A stretch of DNA of 64,000 nt from Natronincola peptidivorans (GCF_900111615.1 NZ_FOHU01000003.1:124001-188000), one strand, 5' to 3'. Shown: positions 43,159 to 52,918, numbered from the stretch's first letter. Translations and numbers: made by a program. The notes: generated by a model from the sequence alone, not told the origin.

Positions 43159-45855
43159 CTAAAATTTTTCACCCTTTATTTTATTGTCAAACCTCATTTG
43201 AGACTGTAGCAGTTTTTCAAACTCATCTTTGGTCAGCGGTTTGCTAAAAAGGTATCCTTGTAATTCGTCACAGCTTAATTGCTGAAGGTGAAATAGTTCT
43301 TCTCTATTTTCTATCCCCTCAGCTACAACATTGAGGCTTAGGCTATGGGCTAATTCAATGACGGACTTAATCATAGATGCTCTTCTTTCATCTACTTCTA
43401 TGTTTTTAATAAATTCTCTATCTAATTTTACTTCCTGAATGGGCAGCTTCAGTAAATGGTTCAGCGAAGAATAACCGTTGCCAAAGTCATCTAGAGAAAT
43501 CACTATGCCTAATTTACTTAGCTCTTGGATTATAAGAATAACCTCCTGAGAATTCTTAATAAATGCACTTTCTGTTATCTCAATTTGTAAATACTCAGGT
43601 TCTAAGCCAAATTTATTAAGGGTAGACTGTATCTTATCAACAAGATGTCTCTGCTGAAAATGCTTAGCTGATATATTAACAGCTATAGGAATTTTAACAT
43701 ACCCTTCCTCCTGCCATTTTTTATTTTGTTGACAGGCCTCTAATAATACCCATTCATCAATTTGTAATATTAACCCAGATTCTTCTGCTAAGTGAATAAA
43801 CTTTGCAGGTGGTATCATCCCTAGTTCAGGATGTGTCCACCGTATAAGGGCCTCCATACTAGATATCTTTCCTGTAGTCGCATCTATTTTAGGTTGATAG
43901 TATAATTCAAACTGGTTTTTTTCTAGGGCCTCTCGAAGTCCATTATCCAGCATCATTCTTTCAGAGAAATCATTTCTCATGCTCTCATCGAAATATGTAA
44001 TATGGGTTCCACCTTTATCTTTAGAGGTATACATAGCCATATCTGCATAGGTCACCAATGTGTCGACATCATCACCATCATGGGGATACATACTGATGCC
44101 AGCACTGGCGGTTACGTATAAGGAAACCCCTTCTAGTTCGATTGGCTCTAAAAACACTTCAGCAAATCTAGTGCTAACATTTTCTACTTCCTCAATGTTG
44201 CTGGCTATTATGGTGATTACAAACTCATCTCCTCCTAATCGGAAGATTTTCACCTTTTCATTTTCTATACTGCTTAACCTGTTTGCTATAATCTGTAATA
44301 GTTTATCTCCTGCGGCATGCCCTAATGTATCATTAATTTGTTTAAACTGGTTGATATCAATAAACATTACAGCTGCATTACCTTTGTTTTCTCTTTCCTT
44401 ATTTATTATTTCCCTCAAATAATTATAAAAATTTAATCGATTAGGTAAGTCGGTTAAAGGATCATGGTAGGCCAATTTATGAAGGCTTTCCTCAGATGCT
44501 CGAAGCATCTTAGCTTGATTTTTTAACTGATTGTTCATAGTATCACTCTCTAAAAACATTTGCCTTAGATTCATTGCCATATGTTTATAATTTTCTATTA
44601 AGGATTTCATTTCCCCCACATTGGTATTAGGCCATTGAATTGTTTCCATTCTCTTTAACTTTTTGGGCAGCCCAGTGGTGACAGTTGCTAGTTGGTTTAT
44701 GGTTCTAACTAAGATGCGATTAATAAAAAGGGTAACGATTACAAAAAATAGAGCAAAAAATACTAGCAATCGAAATTGGTCTAAATAGTCCTTAAAAATT
44801 CTTTCTTGATATTGTTTTATTGGGAATTGTAAAAAGATCTTAATGGCGGATGGTTGTACTGATCGTTCATATATGTAGGCCCCCTCTGCCCATCGAGCAA
44901 TGGGTAGAGTGTCAGTTTCTATAGGAGGCAGAGATTGATAAAAATCTGTAGAGATTATCTCAACATCATTTGTCTTTTTCCAATCATAGGCTTCCTTAGG
45001 TTCAAGAGAGTTTTCGCTGGAAGCAAGCACCCTATAATTTTTATCAGTGATTACTATTGCAAAGGATCCTTCAGATGTATGCTTATAAATAAGTTCCTCT
45101 AAATAGCCGATTTGAATCCTTCCTAAAAGCACTAATCTTAGGATATCTCCCTTATCCCATTGTTTTAGCTCTTCTTCAATGCTATTTGCACTATATACAG
45201 CTAATGGCAGAGCATTTCTTTTTATGGCCTCATATGAGTTCCAGCTGTTCACAGCAAAATTCATCAAAAATGGGATAAGCACTGCTGCAATAGATAAGTG
45301 AAAGAAAGATTGCCGTAGGTTTATAACAGGTTTTTCTTCACTTTCTTTTTTCACTAAAATTCTGTTTGGTAAGTAAGATAGAAGCACATCTGCTATCAAA
45401 GCATTAAATACTCCATTGATTGCATTTTGACAAATTTGAAAAAGCAAGGCACTATTATACAACGGTTGATGGTAGCTGTGATAATATAAAAATGATAAAG
45501 GTATCCCTCCAACAATCCAGAAAATCATATTCCATTGTACGATATTACCTCTTCCTTTACGAAATGCCATTACTCCGATAAAGAGAATTTCTAAAATCCA
45601 TATAATGTCCCATAAGGGATAATTAAAAAATAGAATAGAGGCAATGTGTATGATTATAGTTGTCCCCATTGCTAAGGGAAACCCATATAATCCACCTATC
45701 AAAAGTAAAAAGACACTAAAAAAACTAAAGGTTATACCAAAAATAAAATCTAGACTGTCCAATCTAGCAATAAAGGCTAATGAAAAAAGAATGATAAACA
45801 AAATGATGGCTAGCCCTTTTTTATAAGGTAATGAGGATTTAGTTTCAATTATCAT
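43159..45855 (-). CDS. Membrane GGDEF-EAL protein (c-di-GMP synthesis/degradation)
   Basis: 898 residues. The N-terminal ~190 residues carry about six hydrophobic segments. A seventh segment (about 190-210), an extracytoplasmic sensor of about 145 residues and another membrane helix (about 358-380) follow, then a HAMP-like region. The GGDEF domain has RLGGDEFVITI, and the EAL domain has the EAL motif in MEALIRW, ITESAFI, LDDFGNGYSSL and VAEGIEN. Both look catalytically intact. Its own leader has a c-di-GMP-I riboswitch and terminator, so the enzyme is probably feedback-controlled by its product. It is followed by a solute-binding lipoprotein. Confidence 0.92.
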   Translation of the reverse strand: MIIETKSSLPYKKGLAIILFIILFSLAFIARLDSLDFIFGITFSFFSVFLLLIGGLYGFPLAMGTTIIIHIASILFFNYPLWDIIWILEILFIGVMAFRKGRGNIVQWNMIFWIVGGIPLSFLYYHSYHQPLYNSALLFQICQNAINGVFNALIADVLLSYLPNRILVKKESEEKPVINLRQSFFHLSIAAVLIPFLMNFAVNSWNSYEAIKRNALPLAVYSANSIEEELKQWDKGDILRLVLLGRIQIGYLEELIYKHTSEGSFAIVITDKNYRVLASSENSLEPKEAYDWKKTNDVEIISTDFYQSLPPIETDTLPIARWAEGAYIYERSVQPSAIKIFLQFPIKQYQERIFKDYLDQFRLLVFFALFFVIVTLFINRILVRTINQLATVTTGLPKKLKRMETIQWPNTNVGEMKSLIENYKHMAMNLRQMFLESDTMNNQLKNQAKMLRASEESLHKLAYHDPLTDLPNRLNFYNYLREIINKERENKGNAAVMFIDINQFKQINDTLGHAAGDKLLQIIANRLSSIENEKVKIFRLGGDEFVITIIASNIEEVENVSTRFAEVFLEPIELEGVSLYVTASAGISMYPHDGDDVDTLVTYADMAMYTSKDKGGTHITYFDESMRNDFSERMMLDNGLREALEKNQFELYYQPKIDATTGKISSMEALIRWTHPELGMIPPAKFIHLAEESGLILQIDEWVLLEACQQNKKWQEEGYVKIPIAVNISAKHFQQRHLVDKIQSTLNKFGLEPEYLQIEITESAFIKNSQEVILIIQELSKLGIVISLDDFGNGYSSLNHLLKLPIQEVKLDREFIKNIEVDERRASMIKSVIELAHSLSLNVVAEGIENREELFHLQQLSCDELQGYLFSKPLTKDEFEKLLQSQMRFDNKIKGEKF

Positions 45856-45881
45856 ACTCTAGTGCCCCCTTTTTTAGACAA

Positions 45882-45906
45882 AAAAACTGCATCATAGCAG
45901 TTTTTA
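45882..45906 (-). terminator. Terminator hairpin of the c-di-GMP riboswitch
   Basis: On the minus strand AAAAACTGC pairs with GCAGTTTTT around TATGAT and is followed by more T. It lies between the aptamer and the GGDEF-EAL start, and is the likely expression platform. Confidence 0.8.
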
Positions 45907-45924
45907 CTTTCAATAGGTTTAACT

Positions 45925-46010
45925 CACCTGAGGCAGCCCGGCTGTCATTGCTATGCTTTAGACCCGTGGCTTTGCGTCCCATGCTTTCGCATAGTTTGCT
46001 ATTAGATACG
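45925..46010 (-). ncRNA. c-di-GMP-I (GEMM) riboswitch
   Basis: On the minus strand the key blocks read in order: AGCAAACTATGC, a GAAA tetraloop, GCATGGGACGCAAAGCC, ACGGGTCTAAAGC, then GCAATGACAGCCGGGCTGCC. These match the conserved core of the GEMM-I aptamer (GGCAAACC, GAAA loop, GGGACGCAAAGCC, CUAAA). It is followed by a terminator and the GGDEF-EAL gene. A minus-strand TTGACA at 46100-46095 could be the -35 of its promoter, but no good -10 is seen. Whether c-di-GMP turns the operon off or on is not shown. Confidence 0.92.
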
Positions 46011-46194
46011 TATGTAAATGTTTCCTAACACGCCTTCCTATATTTAATCATTGCAGCACTAACCATAACTAAAAATTCATTTTTCTACATATTTTGTCAA
46101 TATCCTACTTTCATTATAGCACTATAGTCCTAATTTTGAAATGCTTTCTTATTAAAAAATAATAGTAATTATACTATTTTAATTGTTTGAATGA

Positions 46195-46235
46195 AAAACC
46201 CTCAGCATAACTTTGTTGTAACCCTGAGGGAAAAT
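46195..46235 (-). terminator. Terminator of the second two-component operon
   Basis: AAACCCTCAG pairs with CTGAGGGAAA-type sequence across a loop of about 17 bases (CCCTCAG/CTGAGGG). It is 60 bases beyond the kinase stop. Confidence 0.75.
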
Positions 46236-46295
46236 ACAGTTTTTTAAATTCTATTTTATAATTGTTTTGCCAACCGGTGTTGCATGATATATGCC

Positions 46296-48422
46296 TTAAT
46301 CTACCCTCTGATCCTTTATATGCTCCTCTTCTTCCTTTGGAAATCTAACAATCAGCTTAAATAAATCTCCATCTATACTTATTTGTAAGGATCCTTTTTG
46401 AAGCTCTGTAATACTTTTAGCTATCGCCAGTCCCAAGCCTGAGCCCTCTGTATTTCTAGACGCATCTCCTCTAGTAAAGCGCTCTGTGATTTCTGCAGCA
46501 TCAAAGTTCATTTCGTAGGCAGAAATATTTTTAAAGGTAAAGCTTACTTCCCCTTGAATTTCTTCAACATCTATATATACTCTGGAATTAGACAATGCAT
46601 ATTTTATAATATTGTTCATGATATTTTCAAAGACTCTATAGGTTTTCTTGCCATCAAGACGACAGATAATCTTGTTTTCTGGTATATTGATTCTCATTTG
46701 AAGATTGCTGTCTGCTATTTTTTCTTCCAGTTCTCCTAGGGTTTGTCTAAAAAGGGCCAATACATCTACTCTTTCTAAATCTAGTTCAACATTACCGCTG
46801 CTTACTCTGCTTGCCTCAAATAAATCCTCTATCAGTACCTTTAATCTTTTTGACTTTCTATCTAGGATCTCTATATATTCTTTTTGTTTTTCCACCGCAA
46901 TCTCTTCATTCTTCAACAAATCCACATAGGTTATGATGGAGGTTAGAGGAGTTTTCAGATCATGAGAAACATTGGAAATCAACTCAGCCTTCATTCTTTG
47001 GCTCTTTATTTCTTTATCTACTGCCAGCTGGAAGCCTTCTTTGATATTATCTAGATTTTCAGCTATGGGGGTGAACATTCCCATATCCTCCTGAAAATGA
47101 GTGTCAAAGCCTCCTTCAGCCAGCTGGCCACTGACATCATTTAAAGCCTTTAGATGCTTCATCAGTTTTACAAGGTGCTGAAATAGGAAGATACTGTAGC
47201 CGACAGCTAATAAAAAGGCAGCACCTCCAGCCAAAGCAATAATCCACAGGATTAATAAATTGACTGCTAGTATAACAAAGATTTTCTTATGAGGACTCTT
47301 TGTTATGTCAATCATTATGAGTTCTTTTATTATTCTTTTTATTTTTCTTATAATATAAAACATACTTTTTCCCATAAAGCTATTGTTTATAAAGCCTTCC
47401 TTAAAACCAGTGTAATAAATGTATTTAATATAAACAATGGTCAAATAGATCAGCAGGTAAAGGATAAAGGTTGCCGGTATCCCTAAAAGGTAAAAATATC
47501 GGTTAACATGGTAGATAGCTTCTGCTTCATTAAATCCCATGTTATGGCTTGTTGCTCCTGTTAGAAATAATAGCATGGGAAAGCCCAGCCAAAATAGAAG
47601 CTTTAATTCTAAAAACATCTTATTAAAGAGCCTGCAAACAGCTGCCCTCCTTTGGACATCATAGGGTAAGCTAAAGGCTGTTATGCTTAAAAGCAGGATA
47701 GTAGCAATCCCAATTACCACAATCAATAGCAAGTAATCTGGTATAGCGTGATATCGTTCCATGCTATAGGTGAAAAAGTCTCTATGCTCAAGAAAATCCT
47801 GTGGAACAATATAAATTATTTGTGAATTTGCATAATTGAGTTTTTCCTCATTTGAGAAAAACAAACTGCCTGCAAAGATGCCTTTGTTAAATCTTATTCC
47901 TGTGGAGGTTTCTATTTCTGGAGTACCTTCTTCATCAAAAACAGCCCACAGATAGAACTGACTATTATTTATCTGCTGTTGTATCCTGTTTTCTGTTGCC
48001 TCTGGTATATTGCTTATGCTAATGTCTCTTTCCAAATTACTTATATAATATTTAATGCTTTCTACATTTTCATATCTAGGATCATACCAATCGATCCCTT
48101 GAAGCTTGGATTCATTTAAATACCTTGTGAAACGAGATAAAGCAAAGGAAAAATCATTGCTTTCTGTATAATCAATTGTATTGTTTTCAGTAGAAAAATA
48201 ATAATCTTTTATTGGAGCATAGCTTCCTACTGAAGCTACTGTAAGTATTAATAGGGCAAATACAATAGCCAGAGAAGATGCTCTCCACTTTTTAGGCTGA
48301 TTTTGTGCTACAGACCTACTAGTATTTACCTCTATTTCTTGACTGTTTTCCTTTTCTTCCTCATTTGTATCTGTTTGCCTTTCATTAACATCATCATGAT
48401 TGTTGTTCAAATTTGTATCCAA
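46296..48422 (-). CDS. Sensor histidine kinase (VanS/BceS-like, large membrane domain)
   Basis: 708 residues. An N-terminal Asn/Glu-rich cytoplasmic tail (about 45 residues) precedes the first membrane helix, then an extracellular domain (about 70-220) and several more helices (about 230-430). Then come HAMP-like and HisKA domains with the phospho-His in SNVSHDLKTPLTS, and a HATPase domain (N box NNIIKYA and GSGLGLAIA). It overlaps the response regulator by 29 bases. The start is a TTG at 48422 with a poor binding site; no in-frame ATG is better. Low-GC Firmicute kinases of this form often sense envelope stress or antibiotics. Confidence 0.85.
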   Translation of the reverse strand: MDTNLNNNHDDVNERQTDTNEEEKENSQEIEVNTSRSVAQNQPKKWRASSLAIVFALLILTVASVGSYAPIKDYYFSTENNTIDYTESNDFSFALSRFTRYLNESKLQGIDWYDPRYENVESIKYYISNLERDISISNIPEATENRIQQQINNSQFYLWAVFDEEGTPEIETSTGIRFNKGIFAGSLFFSNEEKLNYANSQIIYIVPQDFLEHRDFFTYSMERYHAIPDYLLLIVVIGIATILLLSITAFSLPYDVQRRAAVCRLFNKMFLELKLLFWLGFPMLLFLTGATSHNMGFNEAEAIYHVNRYFYLLGIPATFILYLLIYLTIVYIKYIYYTGFKEGFINNSFMGKSMFYIIRKIKRIIKELIMIDITKSPHKKIFVILAVNLLILWIIALAGGAAFLLAVGYSIFLFQHLVKLMKHLKALNDVSGQLAEGGFDTHFQEDMGMFTPIAENLDNIKEGFQLAVDKEIKSQRMKAELISNVSHDLKTPLTSIITYVDLLKNEEIAVEKQKEYIEILDRKSKRLKVLIEDLFEASRVSSGNVELDLERVDVLALFRQTLGELEEKIADSNLQMRINIPENKIICRLDGKKTYRVFENIMNNIIKYALSNSRVYIDVEEIQGEVSFTFKNISAYEMNFDAAEITERFTRGDASRNTEGSGLGLAIAKSITELQKGSLQISIDGDLFKLIVRFPKEEEEHIKDQRVD

Positions 48423-49086
48423 TACCCCACACCACCTTTAAATATTTTGGTTCCTTTGGATTGATTTCAATCTTTTCTCGAATCCTTCGTATATGCACTG
48501 TTACTGTATCCGGGTTATAGGCTGGCTCCTTCCAGACCTTTTCGTAAATTTCCTCAATGGAAAAAACTCTATTGGGATTGCTCATCAGTAAATACAGAAT
48601 TCTATATTCCAGTGGCGTAATCTTTATGACATCACCGTCCACCAGCACTTCCTTGCTATCATCCTTTAGGATAATTCCTCCAATTTTTATCACATTTTCT
48701 TTGGATGTTAAGGCATTTGAGTAACTTGTATATCTTCTAAGACATGAATTCACCCTTGCCAACAGCTCCATAGGATTAAAAGGTTTGGTGATATAATCAT
48801 CTGCTCCTACATTGAGTCCCCATATTTTATCCATATCCTCTGATTTTGCTGACAGCATGATAATGGGGACATTGCTTTTTTCCCTCATCCTAAGGGTAGC
48901 GTTTGTGCCGTCCAGTCTAGGCATCATAATATCCATAATCACCAGATGAATATCTTCCCTTTCAAAAATCTCTAAGGCTTCTTGGCCGTCATACGCCTTA
49001 AAAACATAATAATTTTGGTTTTTTAGGTAGATTTCGATAGCATCTGTTATTTCCCTTTCATCATCCACCACTAGAATATTGTACAT
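48394..49086 (-). CDS. OmpR-family response regulator (VanR-like)
   Basis: 230 residues: receiver (DDE near residue 9, phospho-Asp in LVIMDIMMPR, Lys in YITKPF) and winged-helix output (TPLEYRILYLLM, VTVHIRRIREKIE, GIGYKFE). It overlaps the kinase start by 29 bases. The pair is separate from the ArlRS-like pair at 26-28 kb and is about as distant from it as VanRS from ArlRS. Confidence 0.9.
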   Translation of the reverse strand: MYNILVVDDEREITDAIEIYLKNQNYYVFKAYDGQEALEIFEREDIHLVIMDIMMPRLDGTNATLRMREKSNVPIIMLSAKSEDMDKIWGLNVGADDYITKPFNPMELLARVNSCLRRYTSYSNALTSKENVIKIGGIILKDDSKEVLVDGDVIKITPLEYRILYLLMSNPNRVFSIEEIYEKVWKEPAYNPDTVTVHIRRIREKIEINPKEPKYLKVVWGIGYKFEQQS

Positions 49087-49206
49087 AGCTTTATTTCCTC
49101 CTACATTCTTTCGAGATATCTCTTATAGTTATCATAGCATATAGTTTTTAAAAATCTACTGGTAGAATTCTTACAAATTTCTTAAGAAAAATCTAAAAAC
49201 TTCATT

Positions 49207-49244
49207 AAAAAACTACCCAGCCTTTAACTTTGCTAGGTAGTTCA
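49207..49244 (-). terminator. Terminator of the glyoxalase gene
   Basis: AAACTACC pairs with GGTAGTT (with an inner AGC/GCT) around a short loop, 40 bases beyond the glyoxalase stop. Confidence 0.75.
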
Positions 49245-49284
49245 ATAATCTTTATGATAATAATATAAAACTACAACATTCTTT

Positions 49285-49668
49285 CTATGTGGCTCTTATA
49301 ACTTCAACATCATATCCATCTGGATCTGTAACAAAATAAAATCTTGGCGGACTGCCAGGAAGTCCCATAAGCTTTGTAACCTTATAGCCCATTTTTTCAT
49401 GTCTTTCTCTTGAGGCTTCTAAATCATCTACTGTAACAGCGATATGGCTAAATCCATTTCCTATCTCATAGGGTTTATCTGGATTATAATTATAGGTTAA
49501 CTCCAGTTCATAATTGCCTAATGCATCACTTAAATACACCAAAGTAAATTCATTTTCAGGGAAATCCTTTCTTTTGGTTTCTACTAAACCAAGTGCCTCT
49601 GTATAGAATTTTAGGGACTTTTCTAAGTCCATTACTCTTATACAGGTATGCAGCATTTTATAATCCAT
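49285..49668 (-). CDS. gloA: Lactoylglutathione lyase (glyoxalase I family)
   Basis: 127 residues with the VOC fold: HTCIRVMDLEKSLKFYTEALGL at the N-terminus (first metal His, then the helix) and GFSHIAVTVDDLE, VTDPDGYDVEVI at the C-terminus, which carry the other metal ligands. It should convert the methylglyoxal-thiol hemithioacetal; in Clostridia the thiol need not be glutathione. The ATG has AAGGAGGAG upstream. Single gene. Confidence 0.88.
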   Translation of the reverse strand: MDYKMLHTCIRVMDLEKSLKFYTEALGLVETKRKDFPENEFTLVYLSDALGNYELELTYNYNPDKPYEIGNGFSHIAVTVDDLEASRERHEKMGYKVTKLMGLPGSPPRFYFVTDPDGYDVEVIRAT

Positions 49669-49823
49669 AAAATAACTCCTCCTTTGTTGGTAAATACTTC
49701 ATTATATATAGTATAACAAATTATCATTACATTATCTATGGAGATTCTTTAGCTGCTGCCTTTATGAACATTCCCTTTTTCCTCTATGCATCATTCATGA
49801 ATTGATTCTATTTGTCTGTTAAT

Positions 49824-51011
49824 TTATAAGTTTATTTCATTCCTGATGATTTCCCCTAGTTTTTTTATGCCGATTTTAATTTTATCTTCCTCCACCCCAG
49901 AATAATTTAACCTTATGGTATTCTCTACATGGCTTTTGGCATAAAAGGCATCTCCTGGTACAAAGGCGACATTTTCCTTCAAAGCTTTTTCTAATAAGTT
50001 CTTAGCCTTGATCTTTTCCGGCAAAGTAATCCAAACAAACATACCGCCTACAGGTGTAGTATAGCTTACTTCCTTAGGGAATTCTTTTTCTATGGCCGTC
50101 AACATGACATCTCTTTTTCTTTTATAGATTCCCTTGATATAATCAATTCGTTCTTTCCTATTGTACTTTTTAAAGAAGTGTAGTATTTGCAGCTGGGAGA
50201 AAATATTGGTATGAAGATCTGTACCTTGCTTCAGTAAACCATATTTATTAATAATAGATTGTTTTCCACAGACCCATCCAATTCTAAAGCCTGGGCAGAC
50301 CAGTTTTGAGAAGGTGCTTAAATAGATGACTCTTCCCTCAGTATCAAAGCTCTTTATTGGAGGCAGGGGTTCACCAGCAAAGCTTATTTCACTATAGGGG
50401 TTATCTTCAATGATAAGTACATCATATCTGTTGGCAATGTCTATCATTTGCTTTCTTCTCTCCAAACTCATAGTGATGCCTGTAGGGTTTTGATAGTCTG
50501 GAATGGTATAGATAAATTTTACATCAGGGTTTTCCTTTACCAATTTCTCTAGTTCTTCTATGACAATGCCTTCCTCATCCATCTCCACCTCCAAAAAATC
50601 TGGATAAAACGGCTTAAAAGCATTGATAGCTGCCATGTAGGTTGGTTTTTCACAAATAATCTTATCCCCTGCTTCTATAAAAACCTTAGCAGTTAAATCC
50701 AAACCCTGCTGAGAACCTGAGGTAACTAAGATATTGTCTAACTCTGCAGTAATTCCTTTTTCCTTCATAATTTCCTGCATAAGACTTCTAATCTGGTTGT
50801 TGCCTTCTGTGGTGGAGTATTGCATAGACCTCGTTCCATGTTCTATAAGTATGTCCTTGCATATTTCTATCATTTCCTCTACAGGAAAAACCTCCTCTGC
50901 AGGCAGTCCGCCCCCAAAGGCAATAACGTCAGCCCTGTCCGTTAGTTTAAGTAGTTCTCTTACCTCGGAGGCCTTTGCTTCCATCGCTCTTTTTGAAAAC
51001 TTCATTTCCAT
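49824..51011 (-). CDS. PLP-dependent aminotransferase (class I/II, LysN/aminoadipate type)
   Basis: 395 residues with the catalytic Lys in STFSKLVCPGFRIGW and the PDYQNPTG motif. Length and pattern fit the 2-aminoadipate/LysN-like group of fold-type-I enzymes. The ATG follows AGGGAGA. It is 25 bases downstream of a MocR-type gene whose own aminotransferase domain has the same motifs (LGTFSKALSLGMRIGW), so the two look like paralogues. They likely form a small operon for an amino acid or amine. The substrate is unknown. Confidence 0.88.
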   Translation of the reverse strand: MEMKFSKRAMEAKASEVRELLKLTDRADVIAFGGGLPAEEVFPVEEMIEICKDILIEHGTRSMQYSTTEGNNQIRSLMQEIMKEKGITAELDNILVTSGSQQGLDLTAKVFIEAGDKIICEKPTYMAAINAFKPFYPDFLEVEMDEEGIVIEELEKLVKENPDVKFIYTIPDYQNPTGITMSLERRKQMIDIANRYDVLIIEDNPYSEISFAGEPLPPIKSFDTEGRVIYLSTFSKLVCPGFRIGWVCGKQSIINKYGLLKQGTDLHTNIFSQLQILHFFKKYNRKERIDYIKGIYKRKRDVMLTAIEKEFPKEVSYTTPVGGMFVWITLPEKIKAKNLLEKALKENVAFVPGDAFYAKSHVENTIRLNYSGVEEDKIKIGIKKLGEIIRNEINL

Positions 51012-51035
51012 ATCAATCTCTCCCTATTCTATAAA

Positions 51036-52556
51036 TTAAATGATGGGATTTCTATCATTAGTCCTTGATTTCCCTTCTGCATAGGTAGTAATTCTTGATT
51101 TTTTAATGGCTTCCATTAGGGCTTTTACCCCTTTTTTAATCTCTTCTCTTGTTGGATAAGTGTAATTTAGCCTAATATAGGTGTCTCCTATGGAGCCATT
51201 GCAATAAAATGGATCCGGAGGCATAAACATGACCCCTTCCTTGATTGCCTGATTCATCAATATCGTTAGTCTTACATTCTCTGGCAGCTTACACCACAGA
51301 AAATAACCTCCCTCAGGTATAGAAAATTGTAGTCCATCCACTTTATATTTTAAGATTTCCGTACACATAAGATCTCGTTTGCTTTTATATTCCTCTATAA
51401 TTTTTTTTATATGCTGTTGATAATACCCTCCATTTAGAAACTCACTTAACATATATTGTGTCATGGTGTTGGAGTGAAAATCTGTTATTTGCTTAAATTT
51501 GCTAAATTTGTTGATAATAAATTCGTTGGCAGCTACCCACCCAATCCTCATCCCTAAGGAAAGTGCTTTAGAAAAGGTTCCTAAATATACAACATAATCA
51601 CTTTTATCTAATGCCTTTAGGGAAGGAAGACGATTTTCACTAAAGTTTATTTCACCATAGCCATCATCCTCTAAAATCGGTATCTGATAAAAATAAGCAA
51701 GCTTTAACAATTCTTTTCTTCTTTTCATGCTGAGGGTTACACCAGAAGGATTTTGAAAGCTAGATTGAAGATAAATGAATTTAGGTCTGTAGCGGAGCAA
51801 TAGATTTTCTAGTACATCTGTTTTAATCCCTTCTTTATCTATGGGTACACCAATCACCTTTCCTTTGGCTGCTTTAAAAATTTCTATTGCACCCAAATAA
51901 GTAGGCTCTTCCATTAATACAACATCTCCCGCTTCAATAAATAGCTTAGCAAAATAATAGATTCCCTGCTGAGAACCTGAAGTAATCATGATTTCTTTTG
52001 TAGCGGCGTTAATTCCTCTACTCTCCAGATGGTTTTTGATGCTGTTTCTCAGCTCCATGCATCCGTAAATGCTGGTTGGCATAAAGAGCTTTTCTTTATA
52101 TTTATCCATGCATTGATTTTGAATGTTCTTGAAGATTTCTATAGGGTAGGTATTGGATGCAGGTATCCCACCAGCAAAGGATATAATTTTTCTATACTGG
52201 GTTGCCTCCATAATCTTAGCAATAAGATCGTGATGCTCTAGGTCGGTATCCTGATTGATCATTTGATTCCAGTGAATTTTAGGTGTATAGATTTTATCAA
52301 ATTCCATATCCTTTGTAAGCTGAGGTAACACCACCGTTCCTTTTCCTACAAAGGATTCTACCAATCCATCTGCCTTCAGCTCCATATATGCCTTCACTAC
52401 CGTGCTTCTATCTACCTTTAACTGCTTTGCAAGATTTCTTTCGGAAAGCAAAACATAATCATCCGATAACTCTCCAGACAAAATCCTTTGCTGAATTTGG
52501 TTTTTTATCTGTAAATATATGGGAGTGCTGCAGTTTCTATTGATAATAATCGTCAT
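51036..52556 (-). CDS. MocR-type regulator (GntR helix-turn-helix fused to aminotransferase)
   Basis: 506 residues. The N-terminal GntR domain (YLQIKNQIQQRILSGEL, then DRSTVVKAYMELKADGLVES) is joined by a linker to a full aminotransferase domain with the PLP-lysine in FSKALSLGMRIGW and SFQNPSGVT. MocR regulators sense PLP or an amino acid. The start is the ATG at 52556; the GTG at 52565 lies in the AAAGGGTGG binding site. It is upstream of and probably regulates the adjacent aminotransferase. Confidence 0.88.
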   Translation of the reverse strand: MTIIINRNCSTPIYLQIKNQIQQRILSGELSDDYVLLSERNLAKQLKVDRSTVVKAYMELKADGLVESFVGKGTVVLPQLTKDMEFDKIYTPKIHWNQMINQDTDLEHHDLIAKIMEATQYRKIISFAGGIPASNTYPIEIFKNIQNQCMDKYKEKLFMPTSIYGCMELRNSIKNHLESRGINAATKEIMITSGSQQGIYYFAKLFIEAGDVVLMEEPTYLGAIEIFKAAKGKVIGVPIDKEGIKTDVLENLLLRYRPKFIYLQSSFQNPSGVTLSMKRRKELLKLAYFYQIPILEDDGYGEINFSENRLPSLKALDKSDYVVYLGTFSKALSLGMRIGWVAANEFIINKFSKFKQITDFHSNTMTQYMLSEFLNGGYYQQHIKKIIEEYKSKRDLMCTEILKYKVDGLQFSIPEGGYFLWCKLPENVRLTILMNQAIKEGVMFMPPDPFYCNGSIGDTYIRLNYTYPTREEIKKGVKALMEAIKKSRITTYAEGKSRTNDRNPII

Positions 52557-52772
52557 CCAAACCACCCTTTTCTGTAAATGGTACCATCCAATTTTACTAT
52601 ATCATAGAAAAATTTGGTAAAAAACCTCCAATTAAAGTTTTTTTGAACCCTCCAATTAGACAACAGGCTTTCCTGGCAGTTGCTTTTTCATTTTTATCTT
52701 TATCTTTCTGCTACTGCTGTCATCTGAGTATAGTAGGGAATCTTGTCAAGGACAGTCTGCTAAATTGATTAG

Positions 52773-52918
52773 GACTGTCACTACTGAAATAAGTCCAAGT
52801 GGAAGAAAGCATTTAGATAAGCAGGCATTACTGCAGCGAAGGTTTTTCCTTCTCCAGTTTTTATTTCTACTATCTTTCCTTCATGCTATTTAATCAGTAA
52901 CAGCATCTGGATGTCCGC
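52773..52918 (-). pseudogene. Fragment of a secA-like gene
   Basis: On the minus strand the frame reads ADIQMLLLIK, stop (TAG 52888-52886), [15 protein letters not shown], then [12 protein letters not shown]. Shifting the frame gives GLISVVTV. These match the SecA nucleotide-binding start (HFDVQ, then GEGKT Walker A, then PAYLNAL and VHVVTVN). Only about 50 residues of the 800-residue protein remain, with a stop and a frameshift. Nothing else of SecA is found around it. The rest of 52557-53082 shows no gene. Confidence 0.75.
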
